From NCBI RefSeq assembly GCF_944380985.1, contig NZ_CALWJJ010000002.1, positions 1 through 64,000 of the forward strand: a DNA stretch of 64,000 nt, given 5' to 3'. A program made the translations under genes and the position numbers. The notes beneath the pieces are model-generated. The model ran no database searches. It was not told the origin of the DNA and saw only the letters and a list, made by a program, of their open reading frames with translations. How positions within the stretch are numbered: position 1 is the stretch's first letter; each line of letters opens with the position of its first letter. Below, in pieces: positions 33,341 through 42,018 of the stretch. Source of the stretch: an uncultured Agathobaculum sp. (GTDB lineage Bacteria; Bacillota; Clostridia; Oscillospirales; Butyricicoccaceae).

Positions 33341-33411
33341 AGGAGGCGCAAAATCCGCTAAAAGGGATTTTGCGCCTCCTGTTGGTTTTCTCCGGCGGCT
33401 TGCCGCCGGAG
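33341..33411. terminator. Two consecutive hairpins serving both strands
   Basis: AGGAGGCGCAAAATCC with its exact complement (33341-33356, 33365-33380), then CTCCGGCGG-CTTG-CCGCCGGAG (33390-33411). They separate the importer operon from the small minus-strand gene. Confidence 0.75.
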
Positions 33412-33421
33412 AATGCAGCGA

Positions 33422-33520
33422 TTAATACTGCTGATCGTTTTTCTTGTTCTGCTGGTTATTCTGCTGATTGCTCTGCTGCTGGTTGGCAGTGGACGGATTT
33501 TGGTTCTTGTTCTGCTTCAT
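33422..33520 (-). CDS. 32-residue glutamine/asparagine-rich protein
   Basis: A minus-strand gene of 32 codons plus stop. The ATG at 33520 follows AGAGGTG with seven bases between. The product begins M-K-Q-N-K-N-Q-N-P-S-T-A-N-Q-Q-Q and ends K-K-N-D-Q-Q-Y. Over half of its residues are Q or N, with scattered lysines and no hydrophobic segment. It resembles the short hydrophilic peptides of spore or coat biology, but I do not recognise a named family. The clear ribosome site and its position between terminator hairpins support a real gene. Confidence 0.65.
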   Translation of the reverse strand: MKQNKNQNPSTANQQQSNQQNNQQNKKNDQQY

Positions 33521-33691
33521 TATAAGTCACCTCTTTTTTGGGATTTTGAGCATAGTCTGCGTGCCTGCGGCGAAAAATATACGCCGAGGTATTGAAAAAA
33601 GGCAAAATATTTGATAAAATTTTTGTGCGCCACACGGCGTTTTTTGAGATTATATCAAAATTACCAAGCATAGAAAGAAGGACATTTCGAT

Positions 33692-34435
33692 ATGTCGGGA
33701 CATTCCAAGTGGCATAATATTGCCAAGCGCAAGGGCGCAAACGACGCGAAAAAGGCCAAGATTTTCACTAAGATTGGCCGCGAGATGGCGATCGCCATCA
33801 AGGAGGGCGGCTCGGCCAACCCGGATTTCAACGCCCGCCTGCGCGACTGTATCGCCAAGGCCAAGGCAAATAACATGCCAAACGACAACATCAAGCGCAC
33901 GCTGGACAAATACTCGGGCGCGAACGGCCAGGTAAACTACGAGGCCAACAACTATGAGGGATACGGCGTCGGCGGCGTCGCGGTTGTCGTCGAAACGCTG
34001 ACCGATAACAAAAACCGCACGGTAGCTGACGTGCGTCATCTGTTTGACAAATACGGCGCGGGTCTCGGCGCGACAAACTGCGTTTCCTGGCAGTTTGATA
34101 AAAAGGGCGTCATCATCATCGAGCGCGGCGAGCTTGAAGAAGACACCGTTATGATGCAGGCGCTCGAGGCGGGCGCTGAGGACTTCCAGGCCGATGAGAA
34201 CACCTTTGAGATCTATACCACCCCCGAGGACTTCTCCGCGGTGCGCGAGGCGCTCGAGACGCTTGGCTATTCGTTTGTCGAGGCCGAGGTCGAAATGGTG
34301 CCGCAGAACTACATCACGCTCGAGAAAGAAGAGGATATGGCGCAGATGCGCAAGCTGCTCGACAATCTTGAGGATAATGACGATGTGCAGGCGGTTTGGC
34401 ATAACTGGGAAAACGAGAGCGACTACGAGGGGTAA
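33692..34435 (+). CDS. yebC: YebC/PmpR family protein (TACO1-like)
   Basis: A 247-residue protein of usual family length starting M-S-G-H-S-K-W-H-N-I, an invariant signature of the YebC family. It also has N-M-P-N-D-N-I and the acidic C-terminal domain. Family members act as transcription regulators or, as recently proposed, as factors for translation of difficult sequences. AAGAAGGA precedes the start at 33692. It is followed by a stable hairpin. Confidence 0.96.
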   Translation: MSGHSKWHNIAKRKGANDAKKAKIFTKIGREMAIAIKEGGSANPDFNARLRDCIAKAKANNMPNDNIKRTLDKYSGANGQVNYEANNYEGYGVGGVAVVVETLTDNKNRTVADVRHLFDKYGAGLGATNCVSWQFDKKGVIIIERGELEEDTVMMQALEAGAEDFQADENTFEIYTTPEDFSAVREALETLGYSFVEAEVEMVPQNYITLEKEEDMAQMRKLLDNLEDNDDVQAVWHNWENESDYEG

Positions 34436-34461
34436 GAAAAAAACGCCGGAAAGACAAGATA

Positions 34462-34502
34462 CAGCCCTTTTATGCAGGCGCCGCGCCTGTGTAAAAGGGC
34501 TG
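34462..34502 (+). terminator. Hairpin after yebC
   Basis: CAGCCCTTTTA...GGC pairs with GCC...TAAAAGGGCTG with a small internal mismatch and a 3-base loop. It lacks a clear T run. Confidence 0.55.
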
Positions 34503-34661
34503 ATTGATATATGCCGGGCGGCCCGGGCAAAAGGGTGATTTTGTCACAGAGCGCGGCCGGCTGACCGGATATAATGGAAAAAGATTAGGCGAAAGCGGCA
34601 GGCAGCCGCCTTCTAAATCACTCCCTATGGAAGGGGGCGTTTGTAAAGGAGAGACCATATT

Positions 34662-34982
34662 ATGGGACTATTTGATTTTTTAAGAGGCGCGGATATCAAC
34701 TATGGCCTACAGGAATACCAGGCCGAGCCGAACGCCGTGCTTTTGGATGTACGCACACAGCAGGAGTATATTGGGGGGCATATCCCGGGCAGCCAAAACC
34801 TGCCGCTGCAGCGGATCGAAGCAATCGAAACCGTTGTAGAGGATAGGAACCGGCCGATATATGTCTATTGTCACTCGGGTGGCCGCAGCCAGCAGGCGGC
34901 GCGCATGCTCGGGCAGATGGGATACAGCCGCGTCAAGAACATCGGCGGTATTATGAGTTATAACGGAAAGGTGGAGCGGTAA
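34662..34982 (+). CDS. Single-domain rhodanese-like protein
   Basis: A 106-residue sulfurtransferase-like protein. The active-site loop is Y-C-H-S-G-G-R-S-Q-Q-A with the cysteine in place, and the fold motif L-D-V-R-T-Q-Q-E-Y-I-G-G-H-I-P-G is present. It overlaps nothing but lies 1 base before the next redox gene and probably hands sulfane sulfur to it. AAAGGAGAG precedes the start at 34662. Confidence 0.9.
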   Translation: MGLFDFLRGADINYGLQEYQAEPNAVLLDVRTQQEYIGGHIPGSQNLPLQRIEAIETVVEDRNRPIYVYCHSGGRSQQAARMLGQMGYSRVKNIGGIMSYNGKVER

Positions 34983-34983
34983 A

Positions 34984-36675
34984 ATGAAAGTTGTAATCGT
35001 GGGCGGCGTTGCCGGCGGAGCGAGCGCCGCGGCAAGAATCCGCAGGCTGGATGAGCAAGCCGAGATCGTAGTATTCGAGCGCACGCATTACATCTCCTAT
35101 GCCAACTGCGGCCTGCCGTATTACATTGGCGGCGTGATCGAGGATAAGGCGGCGCTGACGCTGCAAACGCCGGAGAGCTTTTTCTCCCGTTTCCGGGTGG
35201 ATATGCGCGTGCGGCACGAGGTGACCGCTATCCACCCGGACCGAAAAACGGTTTCGGTTAAAAACCTTGAAACCGGCGCGGAGTTTGAGGAGAGCTATGA
35301 TAAGCTGCTGCTCTCTCCGGGCGCAAAGCCCGCCCGTCCACGTTTGCCGGGCATTGATCTAGAGGAGCTGTTCACCCTGCGAACGGTCGAGGATACGCTG
35401 CGTATTCGCTCTTACGTTGAGCAGAACAAGCCCAAGTCGGCGGTGCTCGCGGGCGGTGGCTTTATCGGGCTTGAGCTTGCGGAAAACCTGTGCGAGATGG
35501 GCATTGAGGTAACGATCGTCGAGGGCCTCAATCAGCTGATGACCCCGTTTGACGCGGATATGGCGGCCTTCATCCATGCCGAGGTACGCCGCCATGGCAT
35601 CAAGCTGGCGCTTGGCAGTATGGTAGAGGGCTTTAAGGCGCAGGGTGGCGGCGTGGACGTCATGCTCGCCGGCGGCAGGCAGCTGCATGCCGATATGGTC
35701 GTGCTGGCGATCGGCGTAGCGCCGGATACCGCGCTGGCGCAGCAGGCCGGTCTTGCGATGGGCCTTAAGGGCAGCATTGTGGTAAACGACCGCATGGAGA
35801 CCTCGGCGCCGGATATTTACGCGGTGGGCGACGCGGTGCAGGTCAAGCACTTTGTCAGCGGAAAGGAGACGCTGATCGCACTGGCAGGTCCGGCAAACCG
35901 GCAGGGCCGCATCGCGGCGGATAACATCTGCGGCGGCGACAGCCGCTATGCGGGCAGCCAGGGCAGCTCGGTCATCAAGGTGTTTGATATGACCGCGGCC
36001 GCGACCGGCCTGAATATGGCGGGCGCCAAAGCGGCGGGTATCGACGCCGACCAGGTTGTACTCTCTCCGATGAACCATGCGGGTTATTATCCGGGCGGCC
36101 AGCTGATGACCATGAAGGTGGTTTTTGAAAGGCAGACCTGCCGTCTGCTGGGCGCACAGATCGTGGGATACGCGGGTGTGGACAAACGCATCGACGTGCT
36201 GGCCACAGCCATTCGCGCGGGAATGAGCTCGACGCAGCTGGCCGAGCTTGACCTTGCGTATGCCCCGCCGTATTCCTCGGCCAAGGACCCGGTGAATATG
36301 GCCGGCTTTATGATTGAGAACATCGCCAGCGGCAAGGTCAAGCAGTTCTACCTGGAGGATGTGCAGCAGCTGCCGCACGACGGCAGCGTCACCCTGCTGG
36401 ATGCGCGCACCGTTAAGGAATACAGCGGCGGCCATATCGAGGGATTTGTCAACATCCCGGTTGACGAGCTGCGCGAGCGGATGGACGAAATCCCATCCGG
36501 CAAGCCGGTCTATGTCATCTGCCAGAGTGGCTTGCGCAGCTATATTGCGTGCCGCATCCTATCGGGATACGGCTACGACTGCTATAACTTTACCGGCGGC
36601 TTCCGCTTCTATGACGCTGTGATGAACGACCGCGCGCTGGCTAAGGCGGCGGCCGATTGCGGCATGGATCAATAA
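34984..36675 (+). CDS. CoA-disulfide reductase-like flavoprotein with C-terminal rhodanese domain
   Basis: A 563-residue enzyme. The FAD-binding G-G-V-A-G-G-A-S-A-A is near residue 8, and the redox cysteine lies in S-Y-A-N-C-G-L-P-Y-Y near 43. NAD(P)H-binding G-G-G-F-I-G-L-E is near 160, with a dimerisation domain to about 450. The final 100 residues are a rhodanese module with the active cysteine in V-I-C-Q-S-G-L-R-S. Enzymes of this architecture reduce CoA persulfides or polysulfides. The adjacent single rhodanese suggests a sulfur-trafficking pair. Confidence 0.93.
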   Translation: MKVVIVGGVAGGASAAARIRRLDEQAEIVVFERTHYISYANCGLPYYIGGVIEDKAALTLQTPESFFSRFRVDMRVRHEVTAIHPDRKTVSVKNLETGAEFEESYDKLLLSPGAKPARPRLPGIDLEELFTLRTVEDTLRIRSYVEQNKPKSAVLAGGGFIGLELAENLCEMGIEVTIVEGLNQLMTPFDADMAAFIHAEVRRHGIKLALGSMVEGFKAQGGGVDVMLAGGRQLHADMVVLAIGVAPDTALAQQAGLAMGLKGSIVVNDRMETSAPDIYAVGDAVQVKHFVSGKETLIALAGPANRQGRIAADNICGGDSRYAGSQGSSVIKVFDMTAAATGLNMAGAKAAGIDADQVVLSPMNHAGYYPGGQLMTMKVVFERQTCRLLGAQIVGYAGVDKRIDVLATAIRAGMSSTQLAELDLAYAPPYSSAKDPVNMAGFMIENIASGKVKQFYLEDVQQLPHDGSVTLLDARTVKEYSGGHIEGFVNIPVDELRERMDEIPSGKPVYVICQSGLRSYIACRILSGYGYDCYNFTGGFRFYDAVMNDRALAKAAADCGMDQ

Positions 36676-36680
36676 AGTAA

Positions 36681-36719
36681 AAAAAACAGTGCCCACAAGA
36701 CTTTGTGGGCGCTGTTTTA
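36681..36719. terminator. Bidirectional terminator between redox gene and Crp/Fnr gene
   Basis: AAAACAG and GCCCACAA pair with TTGTGGGC and CTGTTTT, with A and T runs on both sides. Confidence 0.85.
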
Positions 36720-37376
36720 TGCTTTGCAGACCGCTTGGAGTTTTGCTCGGTCGACAATCGTCACCGTGCCGCGGGCGAGGCGGACCATACCCTCGCTTTG
36801 GAAATAGCGCAGCATGCGCGTGACGACCTCGCGGGCCGTACCCAGGTGGTTGCCAATGATCTCGTGGGTGATGCGCAAGTGGTCGGTGCCGTCGAGATTG
36901 GCTTCTTCGAGCAGAAAGGCGGCCAGCCGTTTGTCAAAACTTTTCCACATGATCTGCTCAATCAGCCACATGACCTCGGAAAAGCGGGCGGCCATGACCT
37001 CGCCGGTGAAATTCGCCACCGGGGCCGAGGCGGACATCAATTCCTGATATATATCGGACGGAATCAGCCAAAAGGCAGTGTCTTTTTCGGCCTCAACCGT
37101 TATATCAAACTGGATGCTGCGCAGGATACAGGAGGCCGAAAGCAGGCATATGTCGCGGTCAAACAGGCGATAAAGCGTGATCTCGCGCCCTTCGTCCGAC
37201 AGGATGTAGGCGCGCAGTTGGCCGGACTCGATGAGCAGAAGTCCGGTACAGTCCGCGCTGCCGTTGTGCAGTACGGTGCCTTTTGCAGCATGTTGCCGGC
37301 GGATACTTGCCAAAATCGTTTGCCGCTGCGTTTCGGTCAGCTGCTCCCATACGGGGAAAATATCTGAAAATTCCAT
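36717..37376 (-). CDS. Crp/Fnr-family regulator
   Basis: A 219-residue regulator. The N-terminal cyclic-nucleotide-binding fold (residues 15-130) has G-T-V-L-H-N-G and S-G-Q-L-R-A-Y-I. The C-terminal helix-turn-helix is T-H-E-I-I-G-N-H-L-G-T-A-R-E-V-V-T-R-M-L. No Fnr-type cysteine cluster is visible at the N-terminus, so sensing of oxygen by iron-sulfur is unlikely. It converges on the rhodanese redox pair and may regulate it. Confidence 0.93.
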   Translation of the reverse strand: MEFSDIFPVWEQLTETQRQTILASIRRQHAAKGTVLHNGSADCTGLLLIESGQLRAYILSDEGREITLYRLFDRDICLLSASCILRSIQFDITVEAEKDTAFWLIPSDIYQELMSASAPVANFTGEVMAARFSEVMWLIEQIMWKSFDKRLAAFLLEEANLDGTDHLRITHEIIGNHLGTAREVVTRMLRYFQSEGMVRLARGTVTIVDRAKLQAVCKA

Positions 37377-37504
37377 CGGTCACAACCCTCCGTTTGCGGC
37401 CCGCGCTACCGTGCGCGGCCGTTTATTTTTAGTATAATCACTCAGAGCCGATCGCGCAAGCGGTAAATTAGGGGCTGGGCCGCGCGCGATCCGGCAAATT
37501 ATTG

Positions 37505-37533
37505 TTGCAAAACGGCAGGTAATCGGTTATAAT
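37505..37533 (+). promoter_or_regulatory. Promoter of the queT-queF-queC operon
   Basis: TTGCAA (37505-37510), a 17-base spacer and TATAAT (37528-37533) form a near-consensus promoter about 45 bases upstream of the preQ1 aptamer. Confidence 0.75.
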
Positions 37534-37579
37534 ACATAACTGTCTGATACAAGGCAGACGTTACTTCCAGATATAGAAT

Positions 37580-37620
37580 TGACAGTTCGAGACCATCCTG
37601 TCGTAAAACAAAACTAGGGA
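37580..37620 (+). ncRNA. preQ1 class I riboswitch
   Basis: The leader has the stem GACAG/CTGTC enclosing TTCGAGACCATC, then an A-rich tail leading to CTAGGG, whose last bases can pair with the loop (GACC). That is the H-type pseudoknot pattern of preQ1-I riboswitches. It lies upstream of queT (a preQ1 transporter), queF and queC, exactly the genes it is known to control. A hairpin at 37702-37731 followed by TTCTTCTTATTTT is a likely expression platform. Confidence 0.85.
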
Positions 37621-37701
37621 CAACAAAAAGAGAAGATTATGAAAGGGCAGGCCGCGCCGTATTTGGATGTTAAAAACGGCATTGCCCGCAGTTGTTGTTT
37701 G

Positions 37702-37742
37702 ATCCCCGGTCTCATGATATGACGCGGGGATTCTTCTTATTT
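37702..37742 (+). terminator. Leader terminator of the que operon (probable expression platform)
   Basis: ATCCCCG (37702-37708) pairs with CGGGGAT (37725-37731), followed by a T-rich run. It lies between the aptamer and the queT ribosome site. Confidence 0.65.
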
Positions 37743-37757
37743 TGGAGGTGAACGAAT

Positions 37758-38267
37758 ATGGATATTGCAAAAAATATGAACCGTGTGCAGAAAATGACCT
37801 TTTCTGCCATGGTGATCGCGCTTTACATCGTCATCCTTGCGTTGACGCAGAGCTTTTCTTTCGGTGCGTACCAAATCCGCATTGCGACCAGCCTGTATGC
37901 GCTTGCTTATCTTTTTCCGTTCCTGGTTGTACCGCTTGGTCTGGCCAATTTTATATCGAATATGCTGTTTGGCGGCTTCGGCATTGTGGATATGCTAGGC
38001 GGCTGCATCGTTGGCATGGTTGCCACGGCCTGCATTGTCCTGATCCGCCAGAAAAACTGCAACCGCATTTGGATCGCGGCGCCGATTGTACTGGTGCCGG
38101 GGCTGGGAGTGGCGATCTATCTATCCTATTTTCTGGCAATGCCTTACCCACTCATGGCGCTCAACCTGTGTATCGGACAGCTCATCCCGTCGATCGTTGG
38201 CGTGGTGCTGGTAAAGGCGCTGGAGCGCGTCTGGCGGCCGGCGGCGCAGGGTGAAAACAACACTTGA
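37758..38267 (+). CDS. queT: QueT family preQ1-precursor transporter (ECF S component)
   Basis: A 169-residue membrane protein with about five spans (for example [21 protein letters not shown] near residue 22). Q-I-R-I-A-T-S-L-Y and the hydrophobic pattern match QueT, which imports preQ0/preQ1 or a related base. It is first in the riboswitch-controlled operon. The shared ATPase and coupling subunits of the ECF transporter are not in this window. Confidence 0.9.
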   Translation: MDIAKNMNRVQKMTFSAMVIALYIVILALTQSFSFGAYQIRIATSLYALAYLFPFLVVPLGLANFISNMLFGGFGIVDMLGGCIVGMVATACIVLIRQKNCNRIWIAAPIVLVPGLGVAIYLSYFLAMPYPLMALNLCIGQLIPSIVGVVLVKALERVWRPAAQGENNT

Positions 38268-38332
38268 CCGATCATGCCGGAGGGTGCGCGCCGCTTCCTC
38301 CGGCAAAATTATACCGAAAGGAGCAATGGAAA

Positions 38333-38830
38333 ATGGGCGGACGAGCCAAAGAGGAGCTGGAGGGTGTATCACTTTTGGGCAACCAGAACGTGTCCTACCC
38401 GACCGACTATGCTCCGGAGCTGCTCGAAACCTTTGCAAACAAGCATCCGGAAAGCGATTATTTTGTCAAATTCAATTGCCCGGAGTTTACCAGTCTGTGC
38501 CCGATGACCGGCCAGCCGGACTTTGCGACCATCTACATATCTTATGTGCCGGGTGAGCGCATGGTCGAGAGTAAGTCGCTCAAGCTGTATTTGTTCAGCT
38601 TCCGCAACCATGGCGACTTTCACGAGGACTGTGTTAACATTATTATGAAAGACCTCATCCGGCTGATGGACCCGAAGTACATCGAGGTATGGGGTAAGTT
38701 CACCCCGCGCGGCGGCATTTCGATTGACCCTTATTGTAATTACGGCAAGAAGGGCACGCGGTGGGAGCAGGTCGCATTCGAGCGCCTGACCCATCACGAC
38801 CTCTACCCGGAAAAGGTAGACAACCGATAA
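38333..38830 (+). CDS. queF: NADPH-dependent preQ0 reductase (QueF)
   Basis: A 165-residue enzyme that reduces preQ0 to preQ1. The family signature [12 protein letters not shown] has the catalytic cysteine, and the ligand-binding E-S-K-S-L-K-L-Y-L and F-H-E-D-C-V-N are present. ATG 38333 with AAAGGAG ten bases upstream is preferred; an earlier in-frame ATG overlaps queT. The single-domain length fits the type I (YkvM-like) subfamily. Confidence 0.95.
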   Translation: MGGRAKEELEGVSLLGNQNVSYPTDYAPELLETFANKHPESDYFVKFNCPEFTSLCPMTGQPDFATIYISYVPGERMVESKSLKLYLFSFRNHGDFHEDCVNIIMKDLIRLMDPKYIEVWGKFTPRGGISIDPYCNYGKKGTRWEQVAFERLTHHDLYPEKVDNR

Positions 38831-38843
38831 GGGGGCGCGGCAC

Positions 38844-39530
38844 GTGACGAAAAAAGCAACGGTGCTCTTTAGCGGCGGCGTGGACAGCACAACCTGTCTC
38901 GGCCTTGCGATCGAGCGGTATGGTAAGGAAAACGTCATCCCGCTGTCCATTCACTACGGGCAGAAGCACGACAGGGAGATCCGGGCCGCCCAAGCTATCC
39001 TTGCGCACTATGGCATGCAGGGCGTGGAGATCGACCTGACGCCAGTCTTTGCTTACAGCAGCAGCTCGCTGCTTGCGCACTCGGATGCCGAAATCCCGTC
39101 ATTCTCCTACGCCGAGCAGCTCGCGGGCACGGCGGGCGCGCCGGTCTCGACCTATGTGCCGTTCCGCAACGGCCTGTTTTTGTCATGCGCGGCAAGCATA
39201 GCGCTGTCGCTGGACTGCTGCTGTGTCTACTACGGCGCGCACCGGGATGACGCGGCGGGCGCGGCCTATCCGGATTGCAGCGAGGATTTCTTCCAGAGCA
39301 TGGACCGTGCGGTCTTTGCGGGCAGCGGCAGGGCGCTGCACATCGAAGCGCCGTTTATTACCAAGAACAAGGCCGAGGTCGTGGCTGAGGGTCTGCGGTT
39401 GGGCGTGCCCTATGCGCTGACCTGGAGCTGCTACCAGGGCGGGAACAGACCCTGCGGCGTATGCGGCACCTGTATCGACCGCCGGCGGGCGTTTGAGGCA
39501 AACGGTATCAGCGATCCCGCGTCGGAGTGA
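38844..39530 (+). CDS. queC: 7-cyano-7-deazaguanine (preQ0) synthase
   Basis: A 228-residue enzyme that converts CDG to preQ0 with ATP and ammonia. The PP-loop is L-F-S-G-G-V-D-S-T-T near the start. The zinc site at the C-terminus is C-Y-Q-G-G-N-R-P-C-G-V-C-G-T-C. It lies 13 bases after queF. Genes queD and queE, normally needed to make CDG, are absent from the window. Confidence 0.95.
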   Translation: MTKKATVLFSGGVDSTTCLGLAIERYGKENVIPLSIHYGQKHDREIRAAQAILAHYGMQGVEIDLTPVFAYSSSSLLAHSDAEIPSFSYAEQLAGTAGAPVSTYVPFRNGLFLSCAASIALSLDCCCVYYGAHRDDAAGAAYPDCSEDFFQSMDRAVFAGSGRALHIEAPFITKNKAEVVAEGLRLGVPYALTWSCYQGGNRPCGVCGTCIDRRRAFEANGISDPASE

Positions 39531-39586
39531 CGCGCCCGGCCTGCTGTGCGGTCGGGCAGGGGGTTCACCTGCGATAAAAGGGGAAA

Positions 39587-39622
39587 GCGGAGCCGCGATG
39601 GCAGCTGCCATCACGGCTCCGC
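39587..39622. terminator. Bidirectional terminator between queC and the FNT gene
   Basis: GCGGAGCCG and CGGCTCCGC arms enclose GATGGCAGCTGCCATC, itself an inverted repeat. Confidence 0.75.
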
Positions 39623-39637
39623 TTGTCGTTATGTAAG

Positions 39638-40318
39638 CTATGCGCGGTGTTCGTCCTGCTTGGGCGGCGCGGTCAGCTTTTTTGCCAGGCCGTGCAGTTC
39701 GGCCACCAGCACCGAGCCGACGGCGTTTCCCAGCACGACAGCCGCCATTGAAAGCCATGCACGGCTGTCGCCCCAAACACCGGCTACGGTGTAGTAGTAG
39801 ATATTGGCAATGCAGTGTTCAAAACCCGACAGAACGAACACGGCCACGGCGAGGAATACCGCGCCATACCGCCCGGCAGCATCGGTGAGCGACTGATAGC
39901 CGCCTACGGCAAAATACAGCAGCGCACCGCAGAACATCGCCAGTATGAACAGACTGAGCAGTGAATCATCCAGCTTGAGGGCACATAGCTCGGCCGCGCG
40001 GCCAAATAGACCGCCGGCCGTTCTCGTCTGCCGCAGCAGCAGCGCGACGCCGGCCGAGCCTACAAAATTGCCCGCGAGTGTGATGAGCAGCTGAATCACA
40101 TAGGCGCCGCCGTTCCGGCACAGCCAGCAGACTTTGCCGGTGAACAGCCAGAGCTGCATTGAAACAACAAAAAACAGACCGATTGTGAAAAAGCATGCGC
40201 CGACCACGCGGTTTTCAATGGATAGATTTACCGTGCCGCCCAGCGCAATCAGCGCTCCGGCAAGCACGCCGGAAAGCAGCGTGCCGCTCGCAGCTTTTGT
40301 AGTCAGATGCGTTGCCAT
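39638..40318 (-). CDS. Formate/nitrite transporter (FNT) family channel
   Basis: A 226-residue membrane protein with about six spans. It has the family patterns L-S-G-V-L-A-G-A-L-I-A-L-G-G near the start, F-T-G-K-V-C-W-L and N-F-V-G-S-A-G in the middle, and V-L-S-G-F-E-H-C-I-A-N-I-Y near residue 165. The conserved H in G-F-E-H-C-I-A-N is present. The protein is shorter than typical FNT members (about 260-285 residues). FNT channels carry formate, nitrite, hydrosulfide or lactate. A promoter of form TTGTGT-N17-TATAAT precedes it (40389-40361). Confidence 0.85.
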   Translation of the reverse strand: MATHLTTKAASGTLLSGVLAGALIALGGTVNLSIENRVVGACFFTIGLFFVVSMQLWLFTGKVCWLCRNGGAYVIQLLITLAGNFVGSAGVALLLRQTRTAGGLFGRAAELCALKLDDSLLSLFILAMFCGALLYFAVGGYQSLTDAAGRYGAVFLAVAVFVLSGFEHCIANIYYYTVAGVWGDSRAWLSMAAVVLGNAVGSVLVAELHGLAKKLTAPPKQDEHRA

Positions 40319-40360
40319 AAAGCAATGCCCCCTTTATTTTTTGAGTGAAAATCTGGTTCT

Positions 40361-40389
40361 ATTATAGCAAAATCGCAGGGAAAACACAA
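40361..40389 (-). promoter_or_regulatory. Promoter of the FNT gene
   Basis: On the minus strand TTGTGT (40389-40384), a 17-base spacer and TATAAT (40366-40361) read toward the channel gene 43 bases away. Confidence 0.6.
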
Positions 40390-40541
40390 TCGGCAATTGC
40401 GGTATAGGCATGTTTACATAGGGCGGACACATACGGATAGTGATGCGGGCGACGCAGCGCTGCATGGACAGGCACTTCAATTATAGACGAACTTATTCTA
40501 CATTATATCTTAAAAACAATGTATTTTTAAAAGAAATTATG

Positions 40542-40581
40542 TTGACTTTGCATATTTATTGCAGTATTATGTATACATAAG
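40542..40581 (+). promoter_or_regulatory. Promoter and perfect palindrome before the hydroxyacid cluster
   Basis: TTGACT (40542-40547), 17 bases and TATTAT (40565-40570) form a strong promoter for the larA-like operon. The perfect palindrome TTATGTATACATAA (40568-40581) overlaps its -10 and start point. It shares TATGT...ACATA with an inverted repeat in front of the GntR gene (45826-45840), making that regulator the likely ligand. Confidence 0.7.
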
Positions 40582-40728
40582 ACAAAGTGTAACATGTGGC
40601 GCGCATCATCTGCGGCAGTATAAGAGGGAGCGCGCACAATGGCGGCGGCGCAATGTGGTTTGGCAGCTTGCCGTGCTGCAGGAAAACGGCAGCTCCTCCG
40701 TACGCCCGGCAGAAAGGAATGAGTATCA

Positions 40729-42006
40729 ATGAAAACTTTTTCCATCCCCTATTACACCTCATCTCTTGCACTGCATGTGGACGAGAAAAACCTCAAGGCG
40801 GAGCTAAACTCGCGCACGGACACCTATGATGCGGGCAAGAGCGAGGCCGAGCTGGTGCGCGACGCGCTTGCAAACCCGATTGGCACGCCGCGCCTGTCCG
40901 AGCTTGCACGGGGGAAGAACAATATTGTGCTGGTGACAAGCGACCATACCCGTGCCGTGCCGAGCAAGCTGACACTGCCCATCTTGCTTGACGAGATCCG
41001 CGCAGGCAACCCGGACGCCGACATCACCATTCTGATTGCGACCGGCTTGCACCGCGCCACAACCGAGCAGGAGCAGCGCCGCATGTTCGGCGACAATATT
41101 GTGGACAATGAAAAGATCGTGGTCAATCAGGCGTTTGTGGACGAGGATTTTGAGCGTGTGTGCGAGCTGCCTTCGGGCGCCGAGCTATGGGTCAACAAGC
41201 TCGCGCTGCACTGCGACTTGCTGGTTACCGAGGGTTTTATCGAGCCGCACTTTTTCGCGGGATTTTCGGGCGGCCGCAAGAGTATCCTGCCAGGCATCTG
41301 CAATGCGGTCACGGTCAACGAAAACCATTCCTACAAGGCGATTGCAAGCCCGTATTCAACCACGGGCGTGCTCGAGCACAATCCCATCCACGAGGACATG
41401 GTTTATGCCGCGCGCGCGGTCAACGTGCAGTTTATTATGAATGTTGCGCTCAACGCGGAGAAAAAGGTCATTGCGGCCTTTGCGGGCGATCTCGAGCAGG
41501 CGCACGAGAAGGGCGTGGAGTTCGTGCGCGGCCTGGCGCAGTGCCCGAGCGTGGAGGGCGACATTGTTATCACCTCAAACGGCGGCTATCCGCTCGACCA
41601 GAACCTGTACCAAAGCCCCAAGGCGGTCGCGACTGCCGAGGCCTGCTGCCGCCAGGGTGGTGTGATCATCATGTGCGCCTCCTGCTGCGACGGTATGGGT
41701 GGCACGCATTTTGAAAAACTGATCGTGCGCGGCACAGTCGACGAAATAGACGAATATCTGTCCAAAATCCCGCCCAAGGAGACTATCCCTGAGATGTGGT
41801 GCGCACAGATTTTCGCCCGCATACTGAAAAAGCACAAGATCATCCTGGTGACCACCTATCTCGACCACGAGATGGTGCGCAAGGCCAATATGATCCCCGC
41901 GTCCTCGCCAGACGAGGCGCTCGAAATGGCCTATGAGATCATGGGGCGCGATGCCGAAGTGGTCGTCATTCCGGACGGCGTGGCCGTCCTTGCGGTCAAG
42001 GAGTAA
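40729..42006 (+). CDS. LarA-like lactate racemase family protein (nickel-pincer-type)
   Basis: A 425-residue protein of the LarA/DUF2088 family, which racemise or epimerise 2-hydroxyacids with a nickel-pincer cofactor. Residues matching the catalytic set include S-D-H-T-R-A-V-P, the histidine in A-T-G-L-H-R-A, P-H-F-F-A-G-F-S-G-G-R-K-S-I-L-P-G (with the cofactor lysine) and N-E-N-H. Cofactor genes larBCE are not in view. It heads an operon with UxaA and GntP genes, suggesting that its substrate is a sugar acid such as altronate or a similar hydroxyacid rather than lactate. Confidence 0.85.
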   Translation: MKTFSIPYYTSSLALHVDEKNLKAELNSRTDTYDAGKSEAELVRDALANPIGTPRLSELARGKNNIVLVTSDHTRAVPSKLTLPILLDEIRAGNPDADITILIATGLHRATTEQEQRRMFGDNIVDNEKIVVNQAFVDEDFERVCELPSGAELWVNKLALHCDLLVTEGFIEPHFFAGFSGGRKSILPGICNAVTVNENHSYKAIASPYSTTGVLEHNPIHEDMVYAARAVNVQFIMNVALNAEKKVIAAFAGDLEQAHEKGVEFVRGLAQCPSVEGDIVITSNGGYPLDQNLYQSPKAVATAEACCRQGGVIIMCASCCDGMGGTHFEKLIVRGTVDEIDEYLSKIPPKETIPEMWCAQIFARILKKHKIILVTTYLDHEMVRKANMIPASSPDEALEMAYEIMGRDAEVVVIPDGVAVLAVKE

Positions 42007-42018
42007 GGAGGGAGCGGT

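Noticed and set aside
36705-37367. Plus-strand open frame opposite the Crp/Fnr gene
   Set aside because: The minus-strand frame carries clear cyclic-nucleotide and helix-turn-helix motifs; the plus frame has none.
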